The notes beneath the pieces were generated by a model. It did no database searches. It had not been told where the DNA came from and saw nothing but the letters and a program-made list of their open reading frames with translations. Of a DNA stretch of 64,000 nt, positions 49,790 to 60,620 are shown piece after piece (position 1 is the first letter of the stretch; each line of letters starts with the position of its first letter). Source of the stretch: Marinobacter sp. S0848L (GTDB taxonomy: Bacteria > Pseudomonadota > Gammaproteobacteria > Pseudomonadales > Oleiphilaceae); NCBI RefSeq assembly GCF_023016065.1, contig NZ_JALKAQ010000007.1, forward strand, positions 62,001 to 126,000, read 5' to 3'. Made by a program: the position numbers and the translations under genes.

Positions 49790-51061
49790 TTAATGCAGCA
49801 TGGTCAAGCGATCGTCCATGAACACATCCATTTCTGGCGCCATGATATGAACATAGCGGTCGAAGTACAGGAATTGCTTCAGCAACAGCGCGAATTCGCG
49901 AGGGAAGTGTAAGCCATGGTTTTCGCCAACTTTTACCATATCCATCAAAATGTGGTTTACGTCGTCTTCGGCTTGATCCATCAGATAAGCGCTTTCATCC
50001 GGCACCATGCGGTCCATCTGTTTGTACAAACGCTGGAGGTCTGCCGCTAAATCCTGCACTTCTACTTCCCGGTGGGTAACACCAATCCGGATCATGGCAT
50101 CGGCCATGCCTTCGAAGTTGCCGACCATAATCGCCGAAATGAAATCACTCACCGCTTGCCAGGTGTCCGGTTTGATTCGACCGACGATACCGAAATCGAT
50201 AAAACCAACCCGGCCATCTTTCAACACCATCAGATTACCCGCGTGAACGTCCGCGTGGAAAAACTCACATTGGGTCAAGCTCGAGAACCAGGTGTTCATG
50301 GCGGTGATCAACGTGCGTTCGGGATCTTTGGCGTAACTACGAATGCTTTCCAGATCCGTTAACGGCACGCCGTAAAAACGCTCCATCGTTAAAATGCGTC
50401 GGCTGCTGCAATGTTCGTACACCCGAGGCACGGTCGCATCTTCGTTACCGGTGCTTTCCAAAAATTCCCGGAACACTTTCAAGTTATTGGCTTCCTTGAT
50501 GAAATCGCATTCTTCCATCATGGTCTTCTGGATTTCATCCACAATTCCAGACAGGGAAGTCCAGGATAACTTGGGCGCCAGGGTTTCCAGAATACGCGCG
50601 GAAAGATACAGGAAGTTCAGATCGGTCAGCAGAATGTTTTCCACACCCGGTTTCTGAACCTTGATCACGACATCTTCACCAGTCACCAGTTTGGCCGCAT
50701 GCACCTGTGCGATGGATGCCGAAGCCAGAGCAACCGGATCAATTTCCGAATACACTTCGTTAATCGGCCGGCCTAACTCGTTCCGAATGATCTTTTTGAT
50801 CACACTGAACGGCAGGTTCGGAGTACTGTCGAGGCAAAATTGGAATTCCTCAACATATTCTTTCGGAAAGAATGTGGGGGAGCTGGCAATGAACTGGCCG
50901 AGCTTGATATAAGTCGACCCCAGATTTTCGAAGGTTTGGCGCAACAGCTTCGGGGTAGGGGGGCGATCGCCCCGCACCCAGTTAAACCCGGCACGGCCAA
51001 GCACGCTCAGGGTTTGACCAATCCTGAACGCACCTTTGATTCCATTCACTACTGGTCCCAT
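49790..51061 (-). CDS. ABC1/AarF/UbiB family atypical kinase
   Basis: An atypical kinase-like ATPase of the ABC1 (UbiB/COQ8) family, 423 residues. The KxGQ motif is in STYIKLGQFIASSP near residue 52. The ATP-binding lysine is in VVIKVQKPG near residue 131, the catalytic loop is HADVHAGNLMV near residue 270, and the metal motif is FIDFGIVG near residue 287. Unlike Escherichia coli UbiB it lacks the C-terminal membrane helices, so a ubiquinone role is only possible. It lies between dnaN and recF, where those genes are usually adjacent. GAGGAG precedes the ATG. Confidence 0.87.
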   Translation of the reverse strand: MGPVVNGIKGAFRIGQTLSVLGRAGFNWVRGDRPPTPKLLRQTFENLGSTYIKLGQFIASSPTFFPKEYVEEFQFCLDSTPNLPFSVIKKIIRNELGRPINEVYSEIDPVALASASIAQVHAAKLVTGEDVVIKVQKPGVENILLTDLNFLYLSARILETLAPKLSWTSLSGIVDEIQKTMMEECDFIKEANNLKVFREFLESTGNEDATVPRVYEHCSSRRILTMERFYGVPLTDLESIRSYAKDPERTLITAMNTWFSSLTQCEFFHADVHAGNLMVLKDGRVGFIDFGIVGRIKPDTWQAVSDFISAIMVGNFEGMADAMIRIGVTHREVEVQDLAADLQRLYKQMDRMVPDESAYLMDQAEDDVNHILMDMVKVGENHGLHFPREFALLLKQFLYFDRYVHIMAPEMDVFMDDRLTMLH

Positions 51062-51079
51062 TCACTCCTCCCGCAAAAA

Positions 51080-52183
51080 TTACAAACGCATCGGCATGAC
51101 AACGTACATACAACCGTTATCGTTTTCGGCTTCGATCAATGCGCTGCTGTTCGGGTTCGACAAGGTCACTTTCACCTGAGCATCAGTGAGCGCATTCATC
51201 ACATCGATCAGGTAGCCTACATTAAAACCGATCTGAAGGGATTCGCCCTGATAGTCCACAGGCAGCGCGTCTTCGGCCTGTTCCTGATCCGGGTTGTTGG
51301 CAAAGACTTCAAGCTGCCCGGGTTTTAGATTCAAACGCACACCACGAATATTTTCGTGGGAAAGAATGCCAGCACGCTGCAGAGTATTTTTCAGTGTGGC
51401 CCGGTCCGCCAAAACCACTTTGTCACCACCGCGCGGAATAACGCGGTTGTAGTCCGGGAACTTTCCTTCAATCAATTTCGAGGTAAAGGTGTAAGAACCG
51501 ACCGTTGCCCGCAGATGATTATCACCGATCACCAAGGTCACGGGTGATTCATCGTCATCGAGCAAGCGCGCCAATTCCAGAATACCTTTACGCGGCACGA
51601 TCACCTGTCGCGGTTCCTGGCAGCCAGTTTCCATATCAAAGTGCGCCAACGCCAATCGATGGCCATCGGTCGCAACCGTGCGTACATGACCGGCATCCAC
51701 TTCCAACAACAAACCGTTCAGGTAATAACGTACGTCTTGCTGGGCCATGGCAAATGCCGTGGCATCCAACATGCGGCCGAGCTCTTTTTGCGGAAGCTCC
51801 AAACGGAAACTTTCAGGCTCGTCTTCGACGTTGGGAAAATGTTCCGCCGGCAAGGTAGACAAAGTGAAATGCGAATTCCCGGCACGAACGTGCAGCCGAT
51901 CGCCTTCCTGAGCCAGATCGATTGGTGCTTCATCACCCAAGGCGCGGCAAATATCGGCCAGCTTGCGCGCGGGAACCGTGATTCTGCCAGGCTGATCAAC
52001 GTGCACCGGCGTAACACGGCCAACCAGCTCAACTTCCATGTTGGTACCGGTGAGGGTCAAGGTGTTGTCTTCCGCTTCCAACAACACGTTCGACAGAACC
52101 GGCATGGTTTGTTTCTTTTCCACAACGCCAGCAATACTTTGCAGCGGAGTGAGCAGGGATTCACGGCTGATTGTCAGTTTCAT
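51080..52183 (-). CDS. dnaN: DNA polymerase III beta subunit (sliding clamp)
   Basis: The ring-shaped processivity clamp, 367 residues from ATG 52183 (MKLTISRESLL), the standard opening. The three repeated clamp domains run about 1-120, 130-250 and 250-367. The C terminus YVVMPMRL is the conserved end that forms part of the partner-binding pocket. A TTG five codons earlier is not needed. It sits 54 bases after dnaA on the same strand. Confidence 0.98.
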   Translation of the reverse strand: MKLTISRESLLTPLQSIAGVVEKKQTMPVLSNVLLEAEDNTLTLTGTNMEVELVGRVTPVHVDQPGRITVPARKLADICRALGDEAPIDLAQEGDRLHVRAGNSHFTLSTLPAEHFPNVEDEPESFRLELPQKELGRMLDATAFAMAQQDVRYYLNGLLLEVDAGHVRTVATDGHRLALAHFDMETGCQEPRQVIVPRKGILELARLLDDDESPVTLVIGDNHLRATVGSYTFTSKLIEGKFPDYNRVIPRGGDKVVLADRATLKNTLQRAGILSHENIRGVRLNLKPGQLEVFANNPDQEQAEDALPVDYQGESLQIGFNVGYLIDVMNALTDAQVKVTLSNPNSSALIEAENDNGCMYVVMPMRL

Positions 52184-52237
52184 GGCACTCGGCTTCAATT
52201 ATCGGAAGTGAATGTTATTAACTTGCCACCCTTCACA

Positions 52238-53713
52238 TCAGGTGGTCAGTAATCTCATAAAGTTTTGGTAGTCTTCCCGGATGCCCGGATCGGTTTCCTG
52301 GAGTTCTCGAATCTTCTTGCACGCATGCAACACCGTGGTGTGGTCGCGTCCGCCAAAGGCATCGCCGATTTCCGGCAAACTGTGATTGGTCAGCTCTTTG
52401 GACAACAACATCGCCACTTGCCGAGGACGGGTGACGGTGCGGGTACGGCGCTTCGACAACAGATCCGACACTTTGATCTTGTAATACTCCGCCACCGTTC
52501 GTTGAATATTGTCCATACTGACTTGCTTCTCATGCAGAGCAAGCAGATCTTTCAGACTTTCCCGGATAAAAGGAGGGGTAATCTCCGAACCCGTAAAGTG
52601 AGCATTCGCTATCACCAAACGCAGTGCACCTTCAAGCTCTCGAACGTTCGAGCGTATTTTCTGTGCGATAAAAAACGCAGCTTCGCTACTCAGTTTTACG
52701 TTCGCCTGATCCGCCTTTTTCATCAGAATCGCCACCCGGGTTTCCAGCTCCGGTGGCTCAACCATCACGGTCAATCCCCACCCGAAACGGGACTTCAGAC
52801 GCTCTTCCATATCCACGATTTCTTTCGGGAAACGGTCACAGGTGACGATCACTTGCTGACCACCTTCCAACAGCGCGTTAAAGGTGTGGAAAAACTCTTC
52901 CTGAGAGCGTTCTTTACGGGCGAAAAACTGGATATCGTCAATTAACAGCGCATCCACCGAACGGTAATAACGCTTGAACTCGTTTATGGCGTTCAGCTGC
53001 AGGGCTTTAACCATATCCGCCACAAATCGTTCCGAACGCAGGTACGCGACTTTCGCCCTCGGGTTGCGGCGAACGATTTCGTTCCCGATCGCATGCATAA
53101 GGTGGGTTTTACCCAAACCAACGCCGCCGTACAAAAACAGAGGGTTATAGGCTCCCCCGGGATTCTCGGCCACCTGCATGGAGGCGGCTCGGGCCAACTG
53201 GTTCGATTTACCTTCTACAAAGGTATCAAAGGTGAAGGTTTCGTTCAGAAAGCTCTGATGTTTAATGTCGCCCTCTACCTGCACTGACCGGCGTTGGCTG
53301 CTCGTGGGGGTTGAGGCTGGCGCCGGCACTGGTGGTGGAGTAGCCGGCTCACTGGGTTCGAGGTTTCGTTGCACAGCCGTCGCGGCTACACTCTTTTCTT
53401 CCTCAGTTACCGCATGGCCGGTTTCATCCACTTCCGGAACCGATCTTTCCACGGTTTCATCCGGCTTAGGCGCAGAGCCAACCTTCATCTGAACCCTGGG
53501 CGCCTGCCCACCGTTCAGATCTTTTAAGACTTCTTCTATACGCCGAAGGTATTTTTCATTGACCCAATCCATAACAAAGCGGTTGGGAGCGAACAGCATC
53601 AACAACCCATCACGGTGATCAGACTGAAGAGGCCGTAACCAGGTATTAAATTGTTGTGCGGGAAATTCATCCCGAAGTACTTCAAGACATTGATGCCACA
53701 TACTATTAGGCAA
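52238..53713 (-). CDS. dnaA: Chromosomal replication initiator DnaA
   Basis: An AAA+ ATPase that binds DnaA boxes and opens oriC. Domain I starts [20 protein letters not shown]. Domain II is a Pro/Thr-rich linker ([18 protein letters not shown]). Walker A is [15 protein letters not shown], Walker [11 protein letters not shown], and the C-terminal helix-turn-helix motif is [14 protein letters not shown]. About 491 residues if translation starts at TTG 53713 behind GGGAGCAGG; ATG 53701 is the alternative. The longer open frame to 53854 is not DnaA-like. It is transcribed away from oriC. Confidence 0.96.
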   Translation of the reverse strand: MPNSMWHQCLEVLRDEFPAQQFNTWLRPLQSDHRDGLLMLFAPNRFVMDWVNEKYLRRIEEVLKDLNGGQAPRVQMKVGSAPKPDETVERSVPEVDETGHAVTEEEKSVAATAVQRNLEPSEPATPPPVPAPASTPTSSQRRSVQVEGDIKHQSFLNETFTFDTFVEGKSNQLARAASMQVAENPGGAYNPLFLYGGVGLGKTHLMHAIGNEIVRRNPRAKVAYLRSERFVADMVKALQLNAINEFKRYYRSVDALLIDDIQFFARKERSQEEFFHTFNALLEGGQQVIVTCDRFPKEIVDMEERLKSRFGWGLTVMVEPPELETRVAILMKKADQANVKLSSEAAFFIAQKIRSNVRELEGALRLVIANAHFTGSEITPPFIRESLKDLLALHEKQVSMDNIQRTVAEYYKIKVSDLLSKRRTRTVTRPRQVAMLLSKELTNHSLPEIGDAFGGRDHTTVLHACKKIRELQETDPGIREDYQNFMRLLTT

Positions 53714-54240
53714 GACAGCCTGCTCCCAACTACCCGATTGTGCTCTCAACGGGGAAAACTCACGCCCGTTATTCAAGATGACCCCGAATTCTACCCCGCC
53801 CGGCACGCTAGGAAAAGGGCACCCTTCTAGGTAATGAACACCCTGTGGAAACAATTAAACTACGCTTTCAAGCTCTTACAGACATATCTACAAGCTTGTG
53901 TACAGAAATTGTCTAAAAAATAGTTATTCACAGTACGTTGTGTACAGCCGGGGTAGAGCCCTGTGTGAAAGCTCTGCACCGACCGATGTATAACTCGGGC
54001 GAAATCCTGAAAGTGCACTTGTTCACATTCCCTCTTGGTCTTACCCACAGGGCTTAACCCCAAGTGTCACAAGCCTTATCATTAACGCAACTATCTGGGT
54101 TTATTGCGCTTTTTAGGCTTGTCCACAGAAAACAAGGTGCGTAATAACAGTAATAATTAATCTTTAAAAGAAATTTAAAAGAACCTAATACATTTATTAT
54201 TCGTCGTTGTGGTATCTACCCACACAGAAAACTTGGTCAG
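53714..54240. other. oriC: oriC, chromosomal replication origin
   Basis: The gene-free dnaA-rpmH interval, where Pseudomonas-type origins lie. It carries DnaA-box-like 9-mers: TTGTGTACA at 53896 and 53938, TTATTCACA at 53924, TTGTTCACA at 54019, TTACCCACA at 54041, TTGTCCACA at 54119, and TGTGGAAAC at 53844. A strongly AT-rich unwinding tract runs from 54141 to about 54202. No copy of the perfect box TTATCCACA is present. The identification rests on position, boxes and AT tract together. Confidence 0.88.
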
Positions 54241-54255
54241 CCAGACAGTCTTCGA

Positions 54256-54284
54256 TTGATCTTCCCCTCAGATTTGACTAGAAT
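54256..54284 (+). promoter_or_regulatory. Probable rpmH promoter
   Basis: A -35 TTGATC (54256-54261), 17-base spacer, and -10 TAGAAT (54279-54284), followed by a GC-rich discriminator about 70 bases before rpmH. Confidence 0.6.
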
Positions 54285-54356
54285 GCCGCTCCTGTTTCAG
54301 CTGTCTATTTTGCAGCCAGTTACAAATTTCAATTTACGATTTGTGAGAACATCATC

Positions 54357-54491
54357 ATGAAAAGAACATTCCAACCGAGCGTCCTGAAGCGCAAGCGTGT
54401 TCACGGCTTCCGTGCCCGTATGGCGACTGCTAATGGCCGTAAGGTGATCTCCCGTCGTCGTGCCAAAGGCCGCGCACGTCTGTCTGCGTAA
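54357..54491 (+). CDS. rpmH: 50S ribosomal protein L34
   Basis: A 44-residue, highly basic ribosomal protein, complete from ATG 54357 to TAA. It opens [19 protein letters not shown] and ends GRARLSA, the family standard. It is the first gene of the rpmH-rnpA-yidD-yidC-mnmE run on the right-hand side of oriC. Confidence 0.98.
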   Translation: MKRTFQPSVLKRKRVHGFRARMATANGRKVISRRRAKGRARLSA

Positions 54492-54506
54492 GCTGATTTC
54501 TGCCTC

Positions 54507-54905
54507 ATGAAGGCTTTGACGTTTCCAAAATCCGCTCGGCTGCTTAAGCCTGCAGATTACGGCAAAGTCTTTGATGACGTGCAGCTGAAGGTTCCGCACA
54601 GGAATTTTCTGATCCTGGCTGCCCCGAATAACCTCGGTCACGCCAGGGTCGGTCTGATTTTCTCCAAGAAAAACTTGCGTCATGCCGTTCAAAGAAACCG
54701 CATAAAACGCCAGGTTAGGGAAACATTCAGATTGCAGCAGGATTTGCCAAGCCTCGATATTATCGTTTTAGGCCGGCAAGGGCTTGATAAGCTTGAAAAC
54801 CCCGATGTTCGTTCCTCTTTGAACGACATTTGGCGCAGGGTGAAGAAAAAATATCGCCAGGTTGCCATTACCCAGTCGGATGCTAACGCTCAAGGCAACG
54901 AGTAA
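54507..54905 (+). CDS. rnpA: Ribonuclease P protein component
   Basis: The protein cofactor of RNase P, which matures the 5' ends of tRNAs. 132 residues, basic, with the signature [16 protein letters not shown] near residues 70-85 and the early strand NFLILAAPN. It follows rpmH after 15 bases, the usual coupling, and its stop overlaps the yidD start by one base. Confidence 0.96.
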   Translation: MKALTFPKSARLLKPADYGKVFDDVQLKVPHRNFLILAAPNNLGHARVGLIFSKKNLRHAVQRNRIKRQVRETFRLQQDLPSLDIIVLGRQGLDKLENPDVRSSLNDIWRRVKKKYRQVAITQSDANAQGNE

Positions 54906-55198
54906 TGCGTCAACTTCTGCTGTTACCGATACGATTCTACCAATACGCTATCAGTCCCATGATGGCTAGCCATTGCCGACACACTCCTACCTGTTCACAA
55001 TACGCCGTCGAGGCTATTCAACATCATGGAGCACTAAAAGGCAGCTATTTAGCCGGTGCACGCTTGTTGAGGTGTCATCCATGGGGGGATGCCGGGTATG
55101 ATCCGGTACCAGGCACTGAATCGAATGGGAATACAGCCCCTGAAATGACAGCTAGCCCAACAGAAACGCTCCCATCCACTACTCAGACCAGACACTAA
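54905..55198 (+). CDS. yidD: Membrane protein insertion efficiency factor YidD
   Basis: A 97-residue membrane-associated protein that helps YidC. The conserved core [22 protein letters not shown] with its spaced cysteines, and [17 protein letters not shown] near residue 60, are diagnostic. The last ~25 residues form a Thr/Ser-rich tail beyond the usual end. Confidence 0.95.
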   Translation: MRQLLLLPIRFYQYAISPMMASHCRHTPTCSQYAVEAIQHHGALKGSYLAGARLLRCHPWGDAGYDPVPGTESNGNTAPEMTASPTETLPSTTQTRH

Positions 55199-55202
55199 GT
55201 TT

Positions 55203-56906
55203 ATGGATATTCAACGCATCGTTTTGTTTGCCGGTCTTGCGATTGTCAGTTATCTGATGGTGCTAGCCTGGAACGAAGATTATCACCAACCACAAACTGA
55301 ACAGGTGGTTCAGGCCGAAACGCAGACCAACAGCAATCAGCCTGCAGACAGCATGGTGTTACCTGAGAGTGGATCGTCCAGTAACAGTGCTGATGAGTTT
55401 TCAACTCCGGAAACCGGTGGCGTTGCATCCGTAGCTACTGCAGCCGATGAAAATGTAAGAAATCGTTTCATTACTGTAAAAACCGATGTCTATAACCTGA
55501 AAGTGGATCGTATCGGCGGGAACATCGTTGAAAGCTCACTGCTCGATTACGATGAATCACTGAACAGTGAACAACCATTAAAACTGCTGTCCAACACCAA
55601 TAACCGCACCTATTTCCTCGAAAGTGGTTTAATCGGACGGGATGGCCCTGACGGTCGCAGCGCAGCCAAACCCCCGGTCTTCGAAGCAGCAGCCAATGAA
55701 TTTGTTCTCGAAGAAGGCAGCAATGAGCTGACTCTGGATCTCAACTTCACCACAGATGCCGGCGTTAAAATCACCAAACGCTACGAGTTCAAGCGTGATA
55801 GCTACCAAATTGGTGTGCGTTATCTAATCGACAACCAGTCAGACAGCGCCTGGCAGGGTAACTTCACCGGTAAAATTGTTCGGGATCAGGCACCGGACCC
55901 TACTTCCCAAGCCAGCATGGGTATCAAAGCCTATCTGGGTATGGTGATGAGCACACCGGAAGATCCGTATGAAAAATACGACTTCGATGACCTCAAAGAA
56001 GCACGCATCAACGAATCTGTCACCAACGGCTGGTTGGCGTTTTTGCAGCATTATTTCATTACCGCTTGGGTACCCGATGCCGAAACCCCGGCCCAGTTCC
56101 AGACAACCCGGCGCGGACCTTTGCACGTAATGGGCTTCGTTTACCCAGCAACCACCGTAGCTGCGGGTGAAACCACCGAAGTGGGTGCAACCGCCTATGT
56201 CGGCCCCAAAATCATCGACCGACTGGAGGCTTTGGCGCCGAATCTGGACCGTACCGTCGATTTCGGATGGTTATTCTTCATCTCGCTGCCGTTGTTCATC
56301 ATTCTGGAATGGTTCTACGGTCTTGTGGGTAACTGGGGTGTCGCTATTATCCTGTTGACAGTTCTGGTTAAAGCAGTGTTTTTCCACCTTTCTGCTACCA
56401 GCTACCGTTCAATGGCGAAAATGCGTGCCGTTGCACCGCAACTGACCCGCTTGAAAGAACTGTATGGCGACGACCGCCAGCGCATGTCCCAGGAAATGAT
56501 GGCGTTGTACAAGCGGGAGAAAATCAATCCGCTGGGTGGCTGTTTGCCGATTCTGGTGCAGATGCCGGTGTTCATTTCGCTGTACTGGGTACTGTTCGAG
56601 AGTGTTCAGCTTCGCCACGCACCGTTCATGCTGTGGATTCAGGATTTGTCCCAGATGGATCCGTATTTCATCTTGCCAATCCTGATGGGTGCCAGCATGT
56701 TCATCCAGATGAGCCTGAACCCGACACCGCCCGATCCTATGCAGGCCAAGATCATGAAGCTGATGCCGCTGATCTTTACCGTCTTCTTCTTGTGGTTCCC
56801 GGCGGGTCTGGTTCTGTACTGGCTGGTGAACAACATTCTTTCAATCTCGCAGCAGTGGTACATTACCCGCAAGATTGAAGCGGAAACCGCCGGCAAGAAA
56901 TACTGA
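55203..56906 (+). CDS. yidC: Membrane protein insertase YidC
   Basis: Inserts and folds inner-membrane proteins. 567 residues: an N-terminal helix (residues ~5-20), a large periplasmic beta-domain to about residue 345, then five C-terminal helices. The conserved cytoplasmic stretch MSQEMMALYKREKINPLGGC is near residues 420-440 and LFTV-type hydrophobic helices follow. The basic C terminus (YITRKIEAETAGKKY) is short. A hairpin follows before mnmE. Confidence 0.97.
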   Translation: MDIQRIVLFAGLAIVSYLMVLAWNEDYHQPQTEQVVQAETQTNSNQPADSMVLPESGSSSNSADEFSTPETGGVASVATAADENVRNRFITVKTDVYNLKVDRIGGNIVESSLLDYDESLNSEQPLKLLSNTNNRTYFLESGLIGRDGPDGRSAAKPPVFEAAANEFVLEEGSNELTLDLNFTTDAGVKITKRYEFKRDSYQIGVRYLIDNQSDSAWQGNFTGKIVRDQAPDPTSQASMGIKAYLGMVMSTPEDPYEKYDFDDLKEARINESVTNGWLAFLQHYFITAWVPDAETPAQFQTTRRGPLHVMGFVYPATTVAAGETTEVGATAYVGPKIIDRLEALAPNLDRTVDFGWLFFISLPLFIILEWFYGLVGNWGVAIILLTVLVKAVFFHLSATSYRSMAKMRAVAPQLTRLKELYGDDRQRMSQEMMALYKREKINPLGGCLPILVQMPVFISLYWVLFESVQLRHAPFMLWIQDLSQMDPYFILPILMGASMFIQMSLNPTPPDPMQAKIMKLMPLIFTVFFLWFPAGLVLYWLVNNILSISQQWYITRKIEAETAGKKY

Positions 56907-56926
56907 CTCGTTAGTATTTCTGACCC

Positions 56927-56955
56927 GACAAAGGCTCCCTTGCGGAGCCTTTGTC
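56927..56955 (+). terminator. Hairpin between yidC and mnmE
   Basis: Perfect 12-base arms GACAAAGGCTCC (56927-56938) and GGAGCCTTTGTC (56944-56955) with a 5-base loop. Only a weak T-rich tail follows, so termination may be partial. Confidence 0.6.
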
Positions 56956-56977
56956 AGTTCTAGTCAGGAAAGAAATT

Positions 56978-58348
56978 ATGCAGCCAGCTACCGACACCAT
57001 CGCCGCTATTGCCACCGCACCAGGCCAAGCCGGGGTGGGTATCGTCCGGGTTTCCGGCCCGAAAGCCTCGGCGATTGCACGCGCCATGTTGGGGTTTGAC
57101 CCCAAACCGCGGTACGCGCACTTTGGTCCGTTTCTGGATACTCAGGGTGAACTGATCGACGAGGGAATCGGCCTGTACTTCCCGAATCCTCATTCGTTTA
57201 CTGGCGAAGATGTGTTCGAGCTGCAAGGTCACGGCGGTACGGTGATCCTTGATCTGTTGCTGCGCGAAGTCTGCAATCTGGGCGCACGACTGGCTCGCCC
57301 CGGTGAGTTCTCCGAACGAGCATTTTTGAACGACAAGCTCGATTTGGCTCAGGCCGAAGCCATCGCCGACCTAATTGAAAGCAGCTCTGAACAAGCCGCC
57401 CGCTGTGCTGTTCGTTCCATGCAGGGGGTGTTTTCCCGGCAGATTGATAACCTGGTTGAAGCCGTTACTCATCTGCGCATCTATGTGGAAGCGGCCATTG
57501 ATTTTCCAGAAGAAGAAATCGATTTCCTGGCCGATGGCAAAGTCGCCACCGACCTCGATGACCTGTTACAGCGTGTGGAAAAGATTCTTTCGGAAGCCCA
57601 GCAGGGCACCATTCTCCGGGACGGCATGAAAGTGGTGATCGCCGGTCGCCCGAACGCCGGAAAATCCAGTTTGCTCAATGCCTTGGCGGGGCGCGAAGCG
57701 GCCATCGTGACGGCGATCGAAGGCACCACCCGGGATGTACTCAGGGAACATATCCACATTGATGGCATGCCGCTGCATATCATTGACACCGCCGGGCTTC
57801 GCGACAGCCCGGACGAAGTTGAGCAGATTGGTATTGCCCGCGCCTGGGATGAAATCCGCCAGGCCGACCGTATTCTCCTAATGGTCGATGCCACCACCAC
57901 GGATAAAACCGAACCCCACGAAATCTGGCCGGATTTTATCGACCAGCTACCCAAGAATGCACCGGTTACGGTGATCCGAAACAAAGTGGATTTGTCGGGT
58001 GAACAAGTGGGTATCCGTGACGAATCCGGGCGAGTTGCGCCGGTTGTTCGGCTGGCGGCTAAGGAAGCGGAAGGGCTGGATATTCTGCGGGAACACCTGA
58101 AAGCCTGTATCGGTTTTGCCAGCACCACCGAAGGTGGCTTTTTGGCGCGCCGCCGGCATCTCGACGCTTTGGAGCGCGCCCGGGATTCACTGGTGCAAGG
58201 GCAATCCCAGTTACAAGGCTACGGAGCCGGGGAGTTGTTGGCCGAAGATTTGAAAGCTGCGCAAGACTCGCTGGGCGAAATCACCGGGCATCTGACGCCG
58301 GATGAGCTACTGGGCAAAATCTTCAGCTCGTTCTGTATCGGCAAGTGA
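56978..58348 (+). CDS. mnmE: tRNA modification GTPase MnmE
   Basis: With MnmG it makes the xm5U34 wobble modification. About 456 residues from ATG 56978 (AGGA nine bases upstream). The N-terminal formyl-THF-binding domain opens [20 protein letters not shown]. The inserted G domain has [14 protein letters not shown] near residue 223, TTRD and DTAGLRD. The C terminus ends CIGK, the catalytic Cys motif. mnmG and rsmG, which often follow, are absent; an accessory-looking region starts here. Confidence 0.97.
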   Translation: MQPATDTIAAIATAPGQAGVGIVRVSGPKASAIARAMLGFDPKPRYAHFGPFLDTQGELIDEGIGLYFPNPHSFTGEDVFELQGHGGTVILDLLLREVCNLGARLARPGEFSERAFLNDKLDLAQAEAIADLIESSSEQAARCAVRSMQGVFSRQIDNLVEAVTHLRIYVEAAIDFPEEEIDFLADGKVATDLDDLLQRVEKILSEAQQGTILRDGMKVVIAGRPNAGKSSLLNALAGREAAIVTAIEGTTRDVLREHIHIDGMPLHIIDTAGLRDSPDEVEQIGIARAWDEIRQADRILLMVDATTTDKTEPHEIWPDFIDQLPKNAPVTVIRNKVDLSGEQVGIRDESGRVAPVVRLAAKEAEGLDILREHLKACIGFASTTEGGFLARRRHLDALERARDSLVQGQSQLQGYGAGELLAEDLKAAQDSLGEITGHLTPDELLGKIFSSFCIGK

Positions 58349-58370
58349 GACGACCAACGCCCCACAGGAT

Positions 58371-59240
58371 TTAACTTAACGATTCGTCCAGGAAATCCAG
58401 CAGCATCCGCACTTTTGGGGATAAGTGACGGTTATGTGGATAAATCGCCCAGATGCCATCGTCGGCTTCTTGATAATGTTCCAGCAAGCTCATAAGTTTT
58501 CCACAGGCCAATGAGGGCTGAACGTAGTAGTCGGGTAGTTGCACGATCCCGATGCCCTTCAGAGCGGCATCCAGCAGTGCCCAGCCGCTGTCACACTTCA
58601 TATTGCCTTTGATGCGGACGTTGTGGGGTTTGCCTCTGTCCTGAAACCGCCAGTAATCCAGATTACCTTGCAAACAGTTGTGTTGTTCCAGTTCCGATAG
58701 TGAGTGAGGCACGCCGTAGGTGGATAAATAAGCGGGCGAGGCACACACGTACAACGTTCGTGACGACAACCGCTTGGCCATCATGGATGAATCCTCCAGT
58801 TTTCCAAGCCGAATCGCCAAATCGTAACCGCCACCGACCAGATCCAGCTTCTGGTTCGTCAGATTCAGTTGCACCTCCAACTCCGGGTAGCGCAGGATAA
58901 AATCGTTCACCAAGGGGGCAATGACCTTCTCGCCATAGGTCACCGGTGCGGTCAGCCGTAATTTTCCCTTGGGTATAAGTTGCAGGTTGGTCATCGCTCG
59001 CTCGGCTTCTTCCAAGCCATCCAGTACCTGCCGGCAATATTGGTAATACGTCTGGCCCGCTTCCGTTACCGAAACCTTGCGGGTGGTGCGATACAGCAGT
59101 TTGGTCGAAAGCCGGGATTCCAGTGCGCTGACCTGACGGCTGACTTGTGCCGTTGAAATGCCCAATCGTTTTGCCGCCGCGGTGAAACTTTCGGCTTCCG
59201 CGACCGCCACAAACTCACTGACCCCTTCCCAAATAAACAT
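58371..59240 (-). CDS. LysR family transcriptional regulator
   Basis: 289 residues. The N-terminal helix-turn-helix covers residues ~5-62 (FVAVAEAESFTAAAKRLGISTAQVSRQV region), followed by the substrate-binding domain. Its sequence around YYQYCRQVLDGLEEAERAM fits the CrgA-like LysR group. It is divergent from frmA with a 198-base gap, the usual position for a LysR regulator of its neighbour. It may control formaldehyde detoxification, by inference from position only. Confidence 0.9.
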   Translation of the reverse strand: MFIWEGVSEFVAVAEAESFTAAAKRLGISTAQVSRQVSALESRLSTKLLYRTTRKVSVTEAGQTYYQYCRQVLDGLEEAERAMTNLQLIPKGKLRLTAPVTYGEKVIAPLVNDFILRYPELEVQLNLTNQKLDLVGGGYDLAIRLGKLEDSSMMAKRLSSRTLYVCASPAYLSTYGVPHSLSELEQHNCLQGNLDYWRFQDRGKPHNVRIKGNMKCDSGWALLDAALKGIGIVQLPDYYVQPSLACGKLMSLLEHYQEADDGIWAIYPHNRHLSPKVRMLLDFLDESLS

Positions 59241-59381
59241 GTTCAGTTCCTTGCGTTACGACTTGGGTGAGCTTAGATACAAGATGCCGCCAGCAAACAA
59301 AATACGGTTCATTGTTACTATACAGTAAAGGTGATTTGCTTAGTGAGTTGATTATCTATCTTAAGAATAATAATACAATGA

Positions 59382-60566
<1,185 letters not shown>

Positions 60567-60574
60567 TGAAATCT

Positions 60575-60601
60575 GGTCGCCCGCCAGTCAGGCGGGCGAC
60601 C
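60575..60601 (+). terminator. Hairpin between frmA and fghA
   Basis: Perfect 11-base arms GGTCGCCCGCC (60575-60585) and GGCGGGCGACC (60591-60601), a 5-base loop, then GTTTTGTTG. It may tune the frmA:fghA ratio. Confidence 0.7.
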
Positions 60602-60620
60602 GTTTTGTTGAGAGGTTGCA

